From: Lottia gigantea
Lineage: Eukaryota; Mollusca; Gastropoda; Lottiidae
Reading direction: 5' to 3'
NCBI RefSeq assembly: GCF_000327385.1
Contig: NW_008710013.1
Coordinates: 1,204,759 to 1,268,758, forward strand
Length of the DNA: 64,000 nucleotides
Part shown: in pieces, positions 24,201 to 36,959 of the stretch
How the letters are laid out: every line of letters starts with the position of its first letter
Numbering within the stretch: position 1 is the first letter of the stretch
Notes under the pieces: model-generated
Seen by the model: the letters and a program-made list of their open reading frames with translations, nothing else
Database searches by the model: none
Told to the model about the DNA's origin: nothing
Program-made: the position numbers and the translations under genes

Positions 24201-27200
24201 GATATTTCAATAACTCACTCGTCATCTTTCTTGCTGGTTTCTTTATTCTTTTTCTTATTTTTCATTCTCTTTCTCTCTCGTTTCTTAGCTTGAACTGCCT
24301 TCTTATTCTCCATTTCTTGTCGTTCTTTATCCAGTTCCTCCAGTAATATGGTGGCATTTTTATTAGCTTCCTCTGCCTGCCAGTTCTTGGCACTTATTAT
24401 AGCTTCCATACACTGTTCACATCTTTGTTGGAGTTCCTGCATCAAAAAAATGTCTTTATTACATATACTATACCCTAAAGTGTTTTGCACAAATTACATA
24501 TGTCCGGCAACCTTCATGTGTGATTTTCTTAAGATATCCAAACAAAAAAGTCATGAAAAAGTCACAGTCTTGTAGAGTATATAAAGACAATTGAGATATT
24601 TATTAGAAATTGAAACTGCCGAGTGAAACACGAAAACCGAAACAACATTTTGGCAATACCTTCATTTTTAAAACATATTTGCTATCAAATTTACAATTGC
24701 TGACAGCCGTATCATAATAATAAAACGAAATTAACCAACCTTATCAGTGACAGTAGCTATATATTTCTGCAGTTCTGTATCAGAGGGGAACTGAGACACT
24801 AGCTTCACCAACCATTTAACAATTTTAGTATGACCTTTACGGAAACTAGCCATTAAACAGGAGACTTTACGATTATCCATACTGTCAATACTAGCATCAT
24901 GTTGAACCAATAACTGAGCTACATCAAGGTGACCACCAGCACACGCCAACCATAATGGGGAATTCCCTTTCTTATTTTTCACTTCAATTTGACAGTTTCT
25001 AAAAACAGAGAACATTTTAATATTCAATAGGTCATTCAAAGGTACCTTAACATACAATTGTATATATGTACCGTATCCATTGTATCCATGGGGTGCTGTT
25101 GAGCTCACATAAGCTTTAAGGTAAATTATAAAGGGTAAATAGTTTGTATTTAGGCACCAGATGTAGGGTCACTAATGCAATGCACTTTTGAGTGAGCTGC
25201 ATATCTACTGCTTTTGTGTTGGTAGATCACCAAAACTATATACTAGTGACCTAACAGAAGGGAATCATTATATTTTAATCTTTTGGTCTATAAAAAAAAT
25301 ATTTCTTAATGTTGTGATATCTAAACAAAATTTGTACATTCGAGGCAGGAAAGCATCGGTCAAATCTAGAAATGATACAATTATACAGTTTGGCTTACTT
25401 TAGTATCAATAATTCAACAAATTTATAGTGTCCTTTATCAGCAGCAATAGTTAGAGCTGTATCACGAGATGATGGCACTGGTGGAGCATTTACATCAGCA
25501 TTTTTATCAATTAGAACTTGTCCTACTTCAACATAACCTCCTGATGCTGCTTCCATTAATGGTGTTAAACCAGTCTGTAGAGAGAAACATATTTATTTAA
25601 ATAATAAACACAAGCTAAGTACTATAGAGTAAAAGTGACAGAAAAAGGTATTAAGGAAGATCTGTGTATAGTATAGGACATCATATTTACCTTGGCTCTA
25701 TGCTCAATATTTGCTTTTCTATCCACTAACAAACTAACAACTTCATGACGACCTTGAAAACAGGCTAAGGTCAATGCTGTATTACGATTTGTTTCAATCT
25801 GAAAATAAAACATGATTTAAAATCAAGAATTCAAGTTATATTGTCATTTATCTAGGTATATGTAAACGAGGAACTTTACAAAAACTACTTAGTACCCAGT
25901 TCTCTAATTTGACACTTACCTGTGCATTGATATCACTTCCCATATCCAATAACAATTTAACAGCTGCTAAATGTCCATTCATAGCAGCTAGCATTAACGG
26001 TGATATACCTAACTTAGAACCAGTTCTACAAAATAATATCAAATATTCCATTTAGATCCTTAGTATATATTACTAGTTCCTAATAAATGTAAGAAATTGT
26101 TCCTTTATATTTGTTCTCCTAGAATTAACATACAACTGTATGACAACCATGTCCATAATATACTTAGTTCACTGATCAAATTTAAATAACAAGGATATAA
26201 TGTTTACTGCAATGAAACATAGGCAGAAATCATACCTTGAATTAATTTCGGCACCATGATTCAGAAGAAGTTTAATTATATTAACATAACCACCAGAAGC
26301 AGCAAGACTTAATGGAGTATAGTCAGATACATTGCGATGTTCTTTATTCGCACCCTTTGCTAACAACAATTCTACAACCTAAATAAATAATATCAATTTC
26401 ATAAAAATAATGGAGTAAACTAATATATAACAATTAAAACTCAATGAGCAAATATCTTTTAATACAATGAAGTATAATATTTGAAAAAAATAATCTGGAT
26501 ATGCATAGGATCAGGACAGGAACTCAATCTTTATCTTAACTTCTGAGATAGTATCTTCCTATAATGAAAACAAATTTTACCTCAAATCGACCACCTGAAC
26601 ATGCTAATGATAATGGGGTATCCTTGGTTCTCTCAGACTGAGCTTCTATCTCTGATCTATTGTCTAATAAAATTTCAACCACATCCACATGACCTGCAGT
26701 AGCTGCTAGAATCAATGGCGTAAAACCTGTAATACAACAGATAAAAACACCATTACAAAACAAAAAACATGCCAACATGGAATTTTTACCCTGCAATCCT
26801 TCAATCATTATGTCCAACTAAGTTATCACAGCTGACCAAAATAAGAAAAAGGGTAAGATAAAATTTGGTGTCCCTATCAACAAGCAGATAAGGAAAACTT
26901 CTTACCTTTCTTGTCACGATGTTCTAAATTAGCTCCCTTAGCCAATAACAATGTAACTAATTCAGTATGACCTCCAGCACAAGCCAATGTCAAGGCTGTA
27001 TCATGGTTACTCTCAGTATGAGCATCAACATCCACAGAAGATGACAGTACAGGGGTTAGACTCTGAGGAGAGGCAGGTGAAGGGGTCGGTGTAAGGGGAG
27101 TAGAAGGAGGTGGTGTTATAGCCTCAACACCTAGGACAGATGATGATTGAACCAGTGTCTGTCCATTGGGATTCTGCTGAACCACAAGTTGTTGTTTTCG

Positions 27201-27875
27201 GTAAATTTGTTTGTTGTTTGGTTGTGGTTGTTGTTGCTTCAACTGCTCTTGCTGTTGTTGTAGTTGAAACTGTTGTTGCAGTTGAATCTGCTGGGCCTGC
27301 TGTTGCATCAATTGTTGTTGTTGCTGATGAGTGAAAATTTGTTGGGAGACGACAGGAGCTTGGTTTGGTAAAAGTTGCTGTTGGGATTGTTGTAAAGTGG
27401 CATGTTGAGCCAAGGATGTTGTTTGGATTACTGATGTTGTTTGTTGTTGAGTTGGGAGTTGCAAAGACTGCTGACTTGACGAACAGACTGTTTGGACTAG
27501 TTGATTCTGGTGAGCTAGGTTTACTGGTGTTTGGGCAAGTTGAACTTGATTGAGGGATTGTGAAGTTGGGGACTGGATACTTGTTGCAGTCTGTGGTAGA
27601 AGTTGGAGAGTTTGTTGTGGCAAAGGTTGTTGAGGAAAATTCTGTGATTGAAGCTGGTTATTCAACATGTGCTGTAAAAGTTGGCCTTGTTGTTGAGGGG
27701 TCAACTGAAAGTTTGGGAACGGGATATTTTGAGGAGTTAAGACTTGTAAAGGTTGTTGTTGTTGACGTGTTGGATCTATGATGCCAACCGGTTGGACTGA
27801 CTGTTGTTGTTGTTGCAATTGAAGCTGGTTGGCACATGATGCTGTCAGAGAAGGTGGATCAGTAGAAGAAGACAC

Positions 27876-27916
<41 letters not shown>

Positions 27917-30900
27917 AACTGTCTGAAAAATATGATTATTACAGTTGACACATAAGTTTTTATTTCATGTTTTATTTTTTATAAATGATATGATAAGAAT
28001 AGGTTAGGAAAAATACTTTCCATGACTTTTTCGACAGGGCATACTGGCCAATTTCTTCAACTGAATCAAAGCGTTTCTACCTCCATGGTTATTGCTTTTA
28101 ACACACAGAGAAATGTCTTACCTCCATTTTGGTCAGTAGCTATAGTTGGAGACGGTAATGAAGGTTGTATGACACCAATCAAACTTTTAGTACGTGGTTT
28201 AACACTACCATTTCGTTTTGTCTGGGCATTTTTCCCCCCAGCAGGTGCTCTAGTATCAGTGATAGGAGGATTACTACCAGGTGTAAATATAGGTTGAGGG
28301 ATAAATGATGTATCAGCATAGGATATCACAGGTTGACTAACTACTGGTAAATCAGCCATACTTTTAGGAGATTTAGGATTAATTAAATCAGAGAAAGGTA
28401 GATCAGTTTGGACACCCAACGTGTTGATGTCAGATGTTGGTGGTAACACTGGTAAAACAGGTAGAGGAGGTGATTGGGTTGAGTCTGGAGATACACTAGC
28501 AGCTTGGCGTATTCGAGCAATAACTTGTTGTTGTTGATCACGATGTTGTTGTTGCTGTTGATCACGATGTTGCTGTTGATGCTCACGTTGCTGTTGTGCC
28601 TTTTCATGTAGTTCTCTTTCAACTTTTTGTAATTCAGCTAAAATTTGTTGTTTTCGTAAAATTTGTTCCTCCTTGGATGCCGCTGGGACAGAATTGATTT
28701 CTTTGTTAACAATATTATTAATGATAGCTTCCACCTTCTCTGTGGCTTTCTCATTTGGATATTGTTCAGGTATTTTTTTATCTGGTGGTGGAGTAATTTC
28801 CCCTAATGGTACAGGATTATTTGTTTGTTTTATGACTTTCACCTCTGGTGCTTGGTTTAAACTTCTCTTTGCTACTGATTTCTGCATGTTGGTGCGAACT
28901 TGGTCTAAATTTTTGGCTGAAAAAGGTTTTAAAAAAGGACACTTAATTGAAGGTTTTTGTAATAATTATTGAAAGAAACCCTGCCGATTTCCTAAGAGAA
29001 AAGAATAATTTTTCGAAACATCTGAACAAATGTTAAGCTAAATTTAGATTCACCATTTAGCTATATGACGATATAACTACTTACCCTGAATATTTGGTGT
29101 AAAATTAACAGGTGATAAAGGTATTTGTGAATCAGGTTCACTGGGTGGTACTATATTAGCTAATCCTGGTAGTGGAACACGTGGCTACAAAAACAGAGAC
29201 AAGGTAAATCAATGATTTCAAAGGCATGGTTTCATACGCCCACTAACAGCTGTCAGAAATGAAACCGTTTATTCAATTGTTACCAATTTCGAATGTGACT
29301 GAGATCTTATCAACATATACATGTACCTCCTTGCATCAAGATCAAATAATAATAATATAATAATAATAATCTATTTTAAACACTTCAAGGCCAAGGCCCA
29401 TGGTACATTTCATTACAATAAATGTGGTATAAATAAAACAGATCATAGATGGTAATTAACATTAAAAAAATTAACCCTTAATCTCTTAATATAGGACAAA
29501 CTGGTATAAAGTGCATTTCATCTTCTATCAATCCCAAGTTGCATAATAGACAGATTCTTTCATTATATGGAGTGATATTTCTCAAAGACAATGACTCAGA
29601 AACTGTTATCGGATTATTATCAATTTAGAACTTGACCTAGATAGCATTAATATATACATGCATCAAGAAGGTCTCTTTTGTACCTACAAAAAATGTGAAA
29701 GGACGACAACAATACACATCCATATTTCATTGAGGCTGTACAAAAATAAGCATACATAATCTAGTGACAATGCCTTCAGACTTAATCTTGAGTGTGCAAA
29801 AGTCAAATTTGAAACTGATTTAAAATAAAATAAAAGAAACCTTTATCAAAATATCCCTATTCAGCATAAAAGAAAAAAAAAATTCTTAGAAAAACATTAA
29901 AAAGTCTATGAAATTAGTTTCATAACCTACCTCTTCAGTAGTTAGATCTATATGATTCAACTGAGTAGAATCAGGGGAGGTGATCATGTTATTTTGTCTA
30001 TTAGGCCAATCTAATAATAGCTTGACAACATTGGTATGACCACCCTTAGCTGCTTCTATTATCATAGTAGATCCATCCTAAAACATAAATTCAATGAAGG
30101 AAGTTGATATATTTTTCAGGAAGTGCATAAATAAAAATTCGGCTGTTTGTTAAGAACTCTGAACTTTTTAAGGACTAATTCACTGTACATACTTGAATAA
30201 TATTCAGCTCCAATACTGCAAATTTTCCTTAATGATTTCAAGTTTTAAGAAAGCTTATCAAATACATTGGTGTAATATTCTTAAGTTCTGAAGAATGGCA
30301 CTTTACTATTCCCCTATATCAAGAACAAATGGACCTTACCTTGAGCCTATGGTGAGAATCAGCATTATTTGCTAACAATAACTCTACAACAGTCATATGA
30401 CCACCTGCACAGGCTAGAGACAATACTGTATGATCATTGGTTGATGTTGAACGATTTAAATCAGCTCCTATAAAATAAACAGAGAATAGTTAAGGTGATT
30501 AGCATACTCTTATTAGCTATTATTCTGAAGATTTAACCAAGTGTCAATTAAACCTCAAACTAAGTAGAAAAAATATTTTTACTTAAAATACCAATGAATG
30601 TATACCTTTTCTAATAAGATATTGCACAGTGGCAAAGTGCCCAGCTCTCGCAGCCTTCATCAGTGGTGTTCTTCCTCCCTCGGATTCATGTTCCTAGAAA
30701 AATAATCAACAAATTATAACTATTATCCATACTGAAATTATAGCCTAGTAAAAAAAAACTGGTTCTGTGACCACTTGATTGACAGATTATGAACAAAAAT
30801 TCATAACTAGTGCTTTTCATTAAATATGGAATAATTTAATATGCATTCCAACTGAATCCAAAAAACCTACCAATTCTGCTCCAGCCTCCAATAACACCTC

Positions 30901-33900
30901 AGCGACATCGGTATGACCATTTTCACAAGCATAAGTTAAAGCTGTATCACCTGTACCAGTTATAGTATGGACATTGGCACCTACAAGTTATCAGCATGTG
31001 GTAAGAAAGTTGTTAAACAAAATTCTCTTGCCGATAATGACTTAAAAATATGAACTTGTTATAGTACAGAATGTTTGCTTTTTTTCTCTTCGGAATAGTT
31101 TCACACATAGTAAGAAAGATTCTGATGCCACTTACAGTACATTCGAGATTAAGCCCAGTGTTGAATAAATCAAATCTACAGCAATTTCAATATTTACAAT
31201 TCTGTTTATAGTATTTTAGTTCTAATATCTTACCACATTTAAGGAGATATTTCACGAGCTCTAGATGACCTTCTTGTGAAGCTTCCATTAAGGGTGTACT
31301 ACAACCCAACTCAATATCTGCTCCAGCTTTGATGATAAAGTCAGCTACCTCAAGAAAGCCACCACAACAGGCTAGAGTTAAAGCTGTTTCTTGAGTTTCT
31401 TCTGTTTGAGCATTGATATCAGCATCTACAGAAAGCACAATTACAATTTAGACTAGATATAAAAAGTTAACAAATAGAACTGGACTTGACAAAAACTATG
31501 CCTCATACTGAACTCGTAAATAATACTTAATTGTTTCACTAATTCTAGAAATCCTCTGAAAGCTTCCGCGGACATTTAATACAACAAAACAAACAAGTGG
31601 TTGCCTAGCACGATACGCCAACACATTTTCAGTATATCAAGGGCGGTCAGCTATCTGTGTCAAATCATACCAAAAATCTAATTTGTGTAAAATTCTGACA
31701 TTAACTGTCAAATCTATCACCAACAAATATTGATGCTAAGTCAAGGATAATAACTCAAATTCCATTGATCGAAAAATTGTCAAATTCAATCTTGAATAAG
31801 ATCATTATGAATGATCATACCAAATTTCATTAAAATCGGATGAAAACTGTACCCTCTATTGTACAAATTTTGAAGCATTTTTCATAAATCAAGGGAAATA
31901 ACTCAAAAACGTTCATCGAAAAATCGTCAACTTCGAACTTGTCGAAGACCTCATCATTATAATATTGATCACACCAAATTTCATTTAAATCGGATGAAAA
32001 TTGTGGTCTCTATTGTGTTCACAAACAAATTTTGACACGTTTTTCCTAAGCCAAGGGCAATAACTCAAAAACAGTTCATCGCAAGATAGCCAAATTCGAA
32101 CTTGTCCAAAATCTCATCATTACAAATATTCAAACCAAATTTTCTTTAAATTGGATGAAAACTGTAGTCTTTATTTTGTTCACAAACAAATTATGACGTG
32201 TTTTTCATAAGTCAAGGGCAATAACTCAAAGCCGTTCATCGAAAGTTCGTCAAATTCGAACTTGTCCAAGATCTAATTAACATCAAAAGATCACACCAAA
32301 TTTCATTCAAATCAGATAAAAACTGTTGTCTCTATTGCGTTCACAAGTTAATTGTGCACAGGGGCGACGACAATATACGACAAATTATAACGTGGGCGTA
32401 TAACAAAAACATAACATTTAACGTATGTCTTTAATCAATTTATGGACCATGTAATTAACATTTAAAGATCGCTTACCATGTGTTAACAATAAGCCCACCA
32501 TGTCCTCATGTCCTTCTCTAGCAGCTTCCATTAATGGGGTATATCCCTCATCATTTACTTCCTCTATATTAGCTCCTCTATCTAATAATAAACATGCCAA
32601 TTCAACATGGCCACCACATGCAGCTAATGTTAATGGTGATTCAAAACTATCTGCAGGCATGTTCACCTGAAAATTAAAACATAATATGGATTCAATTGAA
32701 AAAACATTGGCAAGGACACAACAGGTACATTTAACTTGAAATATCAATCAGTCAAAATGGATTCATTTATTATTCATATCACCTGTTCAAAAGTCTATAA
32801 TCACAGGAATTCACTCAAATATCAGTCTTATACCGGTACTCATAATATATATTGTGGATTACAGATAGAAAAGGTAGAAATACTATTGTGCATCTTCAAG
32901 ACATTAAGTATCTAAATTTAAACCCACCTCTTGTCTTATAAATCATATAATTTATTTTTACCTGAGCACCATTATCTAAAAGTAATCTAGCTACTTCAAC
33001 ATGACCATCCATGGATGCTTCCATCAGAGCTGTGTGCATTTCATCTGTTTTATGTTCTCTATCAGCACCAGCTTCCAATAGGTATTTTACCATATTCAAA
33101 TGACCTGGAATAACAGAAGGTGTAAAGTTACATTATATATCTTCTCATCAATATTATGCCCATCCACCTCATGAAAACCATACAGAAATATTACAATACA
33201 TGACATCATAATTATAACAAAGGCTTTCACAAGAATCAAGTGTCTCAAATAAGCACAATTCAGTCATCTTCTAGTTGAATACATACCTTTATAACAGGCC
33301 AATGTTAGAGCACTTTCTTTAAATTCATTAGAATGTGTGTTTATACCAGCTCCATTTTGTAGTAAAGTTTTAGCCACTTCTACATGCCCTGCACTAGCAG
33401 CCTCCATTAAAGGAGTGTGCCCATTTTCATTGTGTACCTCTACATTAGAGTGAGCTTTGATTAGTTCTCGAACAACTTCTACATAGCCACCACATGCAGC
33501 ATAATGTAATGGGGTATTTCCTGAAAAACACAATATTTTCTTTCACTTTGATTCATATAAGACTTTCAACTCGATCAATTTAGATCTGTGATATAGCAAT
33601 TATCAATATAGCAATCTTTCGAATTAGTTCTAATTCCTGAATGAGCAAAACAGAGATACTGGCAATTTTAACCAAGCCCTAGTAACTGGAATATGAAAGT
33701 TCTCCTACCTGCAGAAGATTGAGCATTGACATCAGCATTATGAGCTATTAATAGACGTACAATATCTGCATGGCCACCACTAGCTGCTTCCATCAATGGC
33801 GTACAATCCCCTTTGATGCCACGGTCTTCTACATTTGCTTTCATAGCTAACAAGACCTGGAAGTGAAACATATAACACAAATTAACTCACATTTATTTAA

Positions 33901-36865
33901 GGATTGAATGTAGATTTTTTTGCGTTCATTTGTTGATGCAGAATTTTCGAATGAATGGCAAAATTATTGTCAGTAAAGTGAGAAAAACAACAATACATCT
34001 CCTGTCAATTAACTTTAGCCCCTACGTTGCTAGACTGACAATGATATATGAATACACAACAACACTGTCTATTTTTAGTTAAAAGTTTTTGTGTATTCAT
34101 ACGCCGCATTCCACGTCATTACATCATCGGAGATCACTAAATTTGTAGTTCATCAGTTTATGAATGCATCTTTTTCACATGTGTACACTGTAGCACATGA
34201 CAATAAAATGTAAATATATCATTGAAGGATGCAATTTCATTTATAAACATTAGAATCAATGTGATGAATCTATTTTGACAATTAATGTAATAAATGCCCT
34301 ATCTCATACATCAACCTTTCAAAACATCTAGAAACAATCAAATATTACTACTGTGTTCCCTATCAGCTAGTAACCCCCCAAGATAATACATGTTTTCGGT
34401 GATGTTCGCATATGAAAAAGTGGCTTTAAGATAGGTTTAAATTCAAATCCTCATACAATGCTATTTGGATGTAGTGAACTGGTGTTTGATCTATTGATTG
34501 ATACAGATAACACTGTTGTAGCTAATTTAAATTGGTTAAATGGTTAATGAAAGTAAAAATTTACCTGTGCTAATTCATAATAACCAGCAGAACAAGCTAA
34601 TGATAACAAACTCTCTCCCTCCCCTTCACCATCAATAGGTTCAGGAAAACTCACACCTTCCAATTTACGCATACCACTAGCATCAGGTTCTCCTGATTCT
34701 GTTATAGCACGACTACTGAAACAAACAGACATTCGACTTGTGAAATCATCATTCCTGTATTAACATAGAAAGATGTCCTTATCCACGAAAAAAATATTTG
34801 TATTGTTTATTTTAAATTGCCAATATATATACAGTATACATAAATATCAGTCATCCTTATAACCTTTCAGAATTAAGATCTGCAAACTTGTAATTTATTT
34901 TGACTGCAACCTACCGATCAGTATTAGTAACCTGCACTTGATGTTCAGCTCTCATGCGATGTAAAGCTTGTGCAGCTTCATCTAAAGCACTGCTAACAGA
35001 GGATGTCAATGTTCTTAAAACTTCAGGATCAGTTAAAGCCTTTCCATCTTTTGATGATAATTTACTTATTCCTGAAATAATGTCAACATGATGCTTAAGA
35101 TTCAAAGTACTTCTGATACATCCAAGTCCCGTTACTAACAAGCAATAATCAGGACTAATAAAGGCATACATTGTAATTCTAAACATACTGATGTTTTCAG
35201 CTTCAAGATCATCAAGTTCATTATCTCTCCATTCAGTTTACTTGATATTTCATTATTATCTAAGGACAAGGACAATATATATATAGGGTATCTGATGTTT
35301 TTACATTCAAAACAGCCAGAAAATAAAAAGACCATCTGTACCTGCAGCTTCTAGGAGAGCTTCTAATCTGGCATGTGTTTCAGGATCAACAGCTTGAATA
35401 GTTTCTGGGTCTCCTGTTTCTGCTGGTAATAGAAATTGTGATGGTTCCAAGATTTGGTCTTCATCCAGTTCACCAGATTCATCCAGAATGAAAGAATCAA
35501 CCTGAAATTCAAATTGCACGAAATATTAAATGACTAATTTAAACTTAAGCTTATTCATTTAAATTTCAGACTGCGAACTCTGAATATGTGTACTGTACTA
35601 TAATTTCCCCCTTTCGTAATAATGGTTGCTAACAAGTAAGACATATCTAAGATGATAATCCTTGCTCAATTGGAGTGGTTTATTTACATACCGTCCATTC
35701 AAGGTTGATGGAGAGACTGAAGAAGGTTTGAAGTTTGTCGCTAACATTTCATATTTCATTTTTTTTTTTTTTGGGACGTATGTATCAAGAAGAATTTAAC
35801 ACGTTTTCTCCTCTTGTAAATTGGATTTATTCACCAATTTTAGAAGGATATATAGACAATGAATGCCCTATTTCAAATGATTAGTTTTTGAAACAAAAAA
35901 TACCAATGAGTAGGTTACTATTATTCAAATATTAACTTTGCACTAATCAATATAATGAGTTTACGATTAACGCTATTAACGCAATCCAATATTCAGTATT
36001 TTTTTCACGAATCCCTCTTCTGATCCATCAATAGTATTTCTCCAAAACAAATGCCATCAGGTGCTTCAGAAGGGTGCAAAATCTGAGCATACCCTGCCTC
36101 ACTTGGTTATGAACCAATAGGTCATCTCAGACTGTCATTTCTATTTATGAACTCATAGTGGGCAAACTAAGATTCAATAAGTATATGGTAAACATTAATG
36201 CTCAGAAAAATGTGTATATTATATAAGCCAATCAAAAGAATAAAGTCCAAGAGAGACTATACTTAAATGATGGCAGTTAACAATAAGCAATATTGTAGAG
36301 AAAATATAGGACAAAATTATAATCAAGACACCAAATATTTCATTTACTTATTAATGGAATAATTTTATGTAACCTTAGCGTGACCTTTGACCTTTTCATT
36401 TCCTGAATTTGTCATGAAAATGTGATCACTCTTAATCAAAAATTAAGTATAGTACATCATTCCAAAAATGTTAACAGCTTATAACAGTCCACAGTTTTAG
36501 CATAAAACAAGTCTATGATCCTGTTTTGCAAATGGTCTACCAATGTGAAGACTTTGTTGTCTCATTTTCCAATTTCATCACAACACTGAAACAAAACTGA
36601 AGCATGCGATACACAACCATCCATGTAACAGCCATTTCAAAATATAAGTTCAATAATTAGGGTAGAACTAAACATTATGTACCTCTGACGCTTCGTCTTC
36701 ATCACTGGATGTGTCTGCAACAAACACTGCTGACGGGGAATTCGACATATTTTCCGAGTTTTCATTCGTGAGCACGAGTGGTGGTGTCTGGCTGCTTTCG
36801 TCAATCTCCACTCGTCTGACATCTTGTGTTTCATTTCTTTTCGTTTGAACAGCATTCTGCATCAT
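15298..36865 (-). CDS. ANKHD1: Ankyrin repeat and KH domain protein (ANKHD1/ANKRD17, mask)
   Basis: This large scaffold with an RNA-binding KH domain is known from Drosophila mask and vertebrate ANKHD1/ANKRD17, with roles in receptor tyrosine kinase and Hippo/Yorkie signalling. Thirty-three coding exons run from the ATG at 36865 to the TAA at 15298, about 2,720 codons (human paralogues about 2,540-2,600). Order: acidic N-terminus; a helical segment with LTSSVSSALDEAAQALHRMR; about 14 ankyrin repeats; a linker with a Q-rich coiled region; a second block of 10 ankyrin repeats; a basic K/E-rich coil; KH; and an S/P/Q/M-rich tail ending TWAWSQQQQGNI. The human tail has GTWAPHIGN at the same place. 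Nearly all exon phases join cleanly; one exon (23483-23814) I could not reconcile exactly. A single gene here fits the invertebrate state before the vertebrate duplication. Confidence 0.95.
15734..17511 (+). mobile_element. Composite pearl/HINE-like element, copy 2, with three 3' ends
   Basis: In the last-but-two intron of mask, antisense to it. It begins GATGGCTTGCCAGGCAAGG and has three or four 150-bp core units, GACGGACGGAC, and the 3' hairpin end (TACGCCC, ATTTCATG, GGGCGTATAAAAAT) near 16500. A second stretch of 170-bp units ends in the same hairpin near 16970. A third core array with a diverged unit (CCGATGAAAACTATAGTCTC) ends near 17511. Successive insertion or internal duplication is implied. 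Confidence 0.78.
18482..19122 (+). mobile_element. Pearl/HINE-like element, copy 3
   Basis: In the mask intron between 17887 and 19140. It opens GCCAGCAAGGTAATATATGC, carries degraded core units and two GGACGGACxGACGGAC-type stretches, and closes with TATACGCCCCCCCATTTTATG and GGCGTATAAAAAAATT. The closing end lies about 18 bases from the exon donor at 19140. Confidence 0.75.
21473..21637 (-). CDS. ANKHD1: mask KH-domain exon
   Basis: One 165-base exon encodes VLVPSNAISRVIGRGGCNIN and AIRDVSGAHVEVEKQKG. The GRGG loop is the nucleic-acid-binding GxxG motif of KH domains and is intact. The final helix of the domain (SAEATRLACFLITSLVQDP) is encoded by the next exon. Confidence 0.96.
22028..22050 (+). 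mobile_element. Truncated pearl-like 3' end next to a mask splice donor
   Basis: ATATGGGCGTATATAAAAAC matches only the terminal end of the pearl-like family; no core or microsatellite is present. It stops within a few bases of the donor of the exon at 22054. Confidence 0.5.
22054..24436 (-). CDS. ANKHD1: mask basic coiled-coil and linker exons
   Basis: Exons 24219-24436, 23978-24087, 23483-23814 (ends approximate), 23156-23264 and 22054-22173. The first begins ELQQRCEQCMEAI and continues EANKNATILLEELDKERQEM into a K/R-rich run, as in human. Exons 2 and 3 are T/S-rich with a basic coil (ARKNRKNRREERERQLEKR). The last encodes SPKKGQKKEDGWKEVVRK, the conserved lead-in to the KH domain. For exon 23978-24087 the donor at ATTG/GTTGGT keeps the frame; the alternative four bases on does not. 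Confidence 0.88.
22367..23003 (+). mobile_element. Pearl/HINE-like element, copy 4 (diverged subfamily)
   Basis: Opens GATAGCTTGCGTTGCAAAG and GATACGCCCACTGGCAGCTG, with the TGTCAGAAATGA variant after it. Core units carry GGCAATAACGCAAAAA, AGTTTCATCAGAATCGGATG and AAACTGTAGCTTC. It ends GACGGACGGACCGACAGACAG. The terminal hairpin is degraded. Lies in the mask intron between 22173 and 23156. Confidence 0.7.
24740..26726 (-). CDS. ANKHD1: mask second ankyrin block
   Basis: Exons 26581-26726, 26236-26379, 25920-26025, 25691-25798, 25398-25574 and 24740-24998. Most exons encode about one repeat, with strong identity to human, for example SERTKDTPLSLACSGGR, GSKLGISPLMLAAMNGH and NRNTALTLACFQGRHEVVSL. 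The block ends FPSDTELQKYIATVTDK. The donor of the last exon is GTTGG, weaker than its neighbours. Confidence 0.95.
26906..27874 (-). CDS. ANKHD1: mask glutamine-rich exon and start of second ankyrin block
   Basis: A single 969-base exon. Roughly the first 220 residues are glutamine-dominated with leucine, a prion-like composition, encoded by mixed CAA/CAG. The exon ends with the conserved VDVDAHTESNHDTALTLACA, starting the second ankyrin block, and DKKG. Antisense open frames over this exon (27140-27781) are mirror images of the Q codons and are not genes. Confidence 0.93.
27879..27913 (-). repeat. ANKHD1: 35-base A run (T35 polypyrimidine tract on mask strand)
   Basis: On the minus strand this is T35 followed by ACAG and then the Q-rich exon. 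It forms the whole polypyrimidine tract of that acceptor. Homopolymers of this length are prone to slippage and to sequencing or assembly error, so the exact length is uncertain. Confidence 0.85.
28122..29184 (-). CDS. ANKHD1: mask inter-ankyrin linker exons
   Basis: Exons 29086-29184 and 28122-28916. The first is proline-rich (PRVPLPGLANIVPPSEPD), matching human PRVPTHTLAMVVPPQEPD. The second holds EEQILRKQQILAELQKVERE, the counterpart of the human coiled segment ending KKKILKELQKVERQL, followed by histidine/glutamine repeats and a low-complexity S/P/T stretch. Its function is unknown beyond linking the ankyrin blocks. Confidence 0.9.
29228..29758 (+). mobile_element. Pearl/HINE-like element, copy 5 (degraded)
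   Basis: Starts CATACGCCCACTAACAGCTG and TCAGAAATGA, holds degraded core pieces (AATGACTCAGAAACTG, AACTTGACCTAGAT), and ends with a decayed GGACGACAACAATACAC and GTACAAAAAT. Interrupted by an ATAATAATAAT run and unrelated sequence near 29350-29500. In a mask intron. Confidence 0.55.
29931..33856 (-). CDS. ANKHD1: mask first ankyrin block
   Basis: Exons 33709-33856, 33287-33520, 32962-33104, 32477-32666, 31234-31425, 30871-30980, 30606-30693, 30340-30467 and 29931-30077. Tandem 33-residue repeats alternate TPLMEAASxGH and ALTLACxGG helices, with almost word-for-word agreement with human in HTPLMEAASAGHVEVA and ADIELGCSTPLMEASQEGHL. At the 32477/31234 junction the split codon gives Asp where human has Gly (LLTH-D-ADINAQ), a loop position. 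Confidence 0.95.
31600..32409 (+). mobile_element. Pearl/HINE-like element, copy 6 (diverged subfamily)
   Basis: Starts TTGCCTAGCACGATACGCC, has four core units of ~160 bp (AAGGGCAATAACTCAAAAAC, TCAAATTCGAACTTG, AAATCGGATGAAAA, TCTCTATTGTGTTCAC), and ends GGGGCGACGACAATATACG and CGTGGGCGTATAAC. In the mask intron between 31425 and 32477. Confidence 0.72.
34565..36865 (-). CDS. ANKHD1: mask N-terminal exons 1-4
   Basis: Exons 36683-36865, 35342-35501, 34915-35071 and 34565-34715. Exon 1 encodes an acidic, serine-rich start ending ADTSSDEDEASE. Exon 2 gives DPETHARLEALLEAAG and exon 3 DGKALTDPEVLRTLTSS, both close to human ANKHD1. Exon 4 leads into the first ankyrin helix, ESLLSLACSAGYYELAQ. 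The start ATG is followed immediately by a second ATG. Confidence 0.93.
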
Positions 36866-36959
36866 TTTGCTTTTCTTTATGAGTTACATAGACTAAGTCT
36901 TTTGTTATTATGTACATACAGATGGTAATTACTTTATAATTCGATCATGCTACTTGCTT

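Noticed and set aside
27140-27781. Valine-rich plus-strand open frames
   Set aside because: Antisense shadow of the glutamine-rich mask exon (CAA/CAG read as TTG/CTG and GTT).
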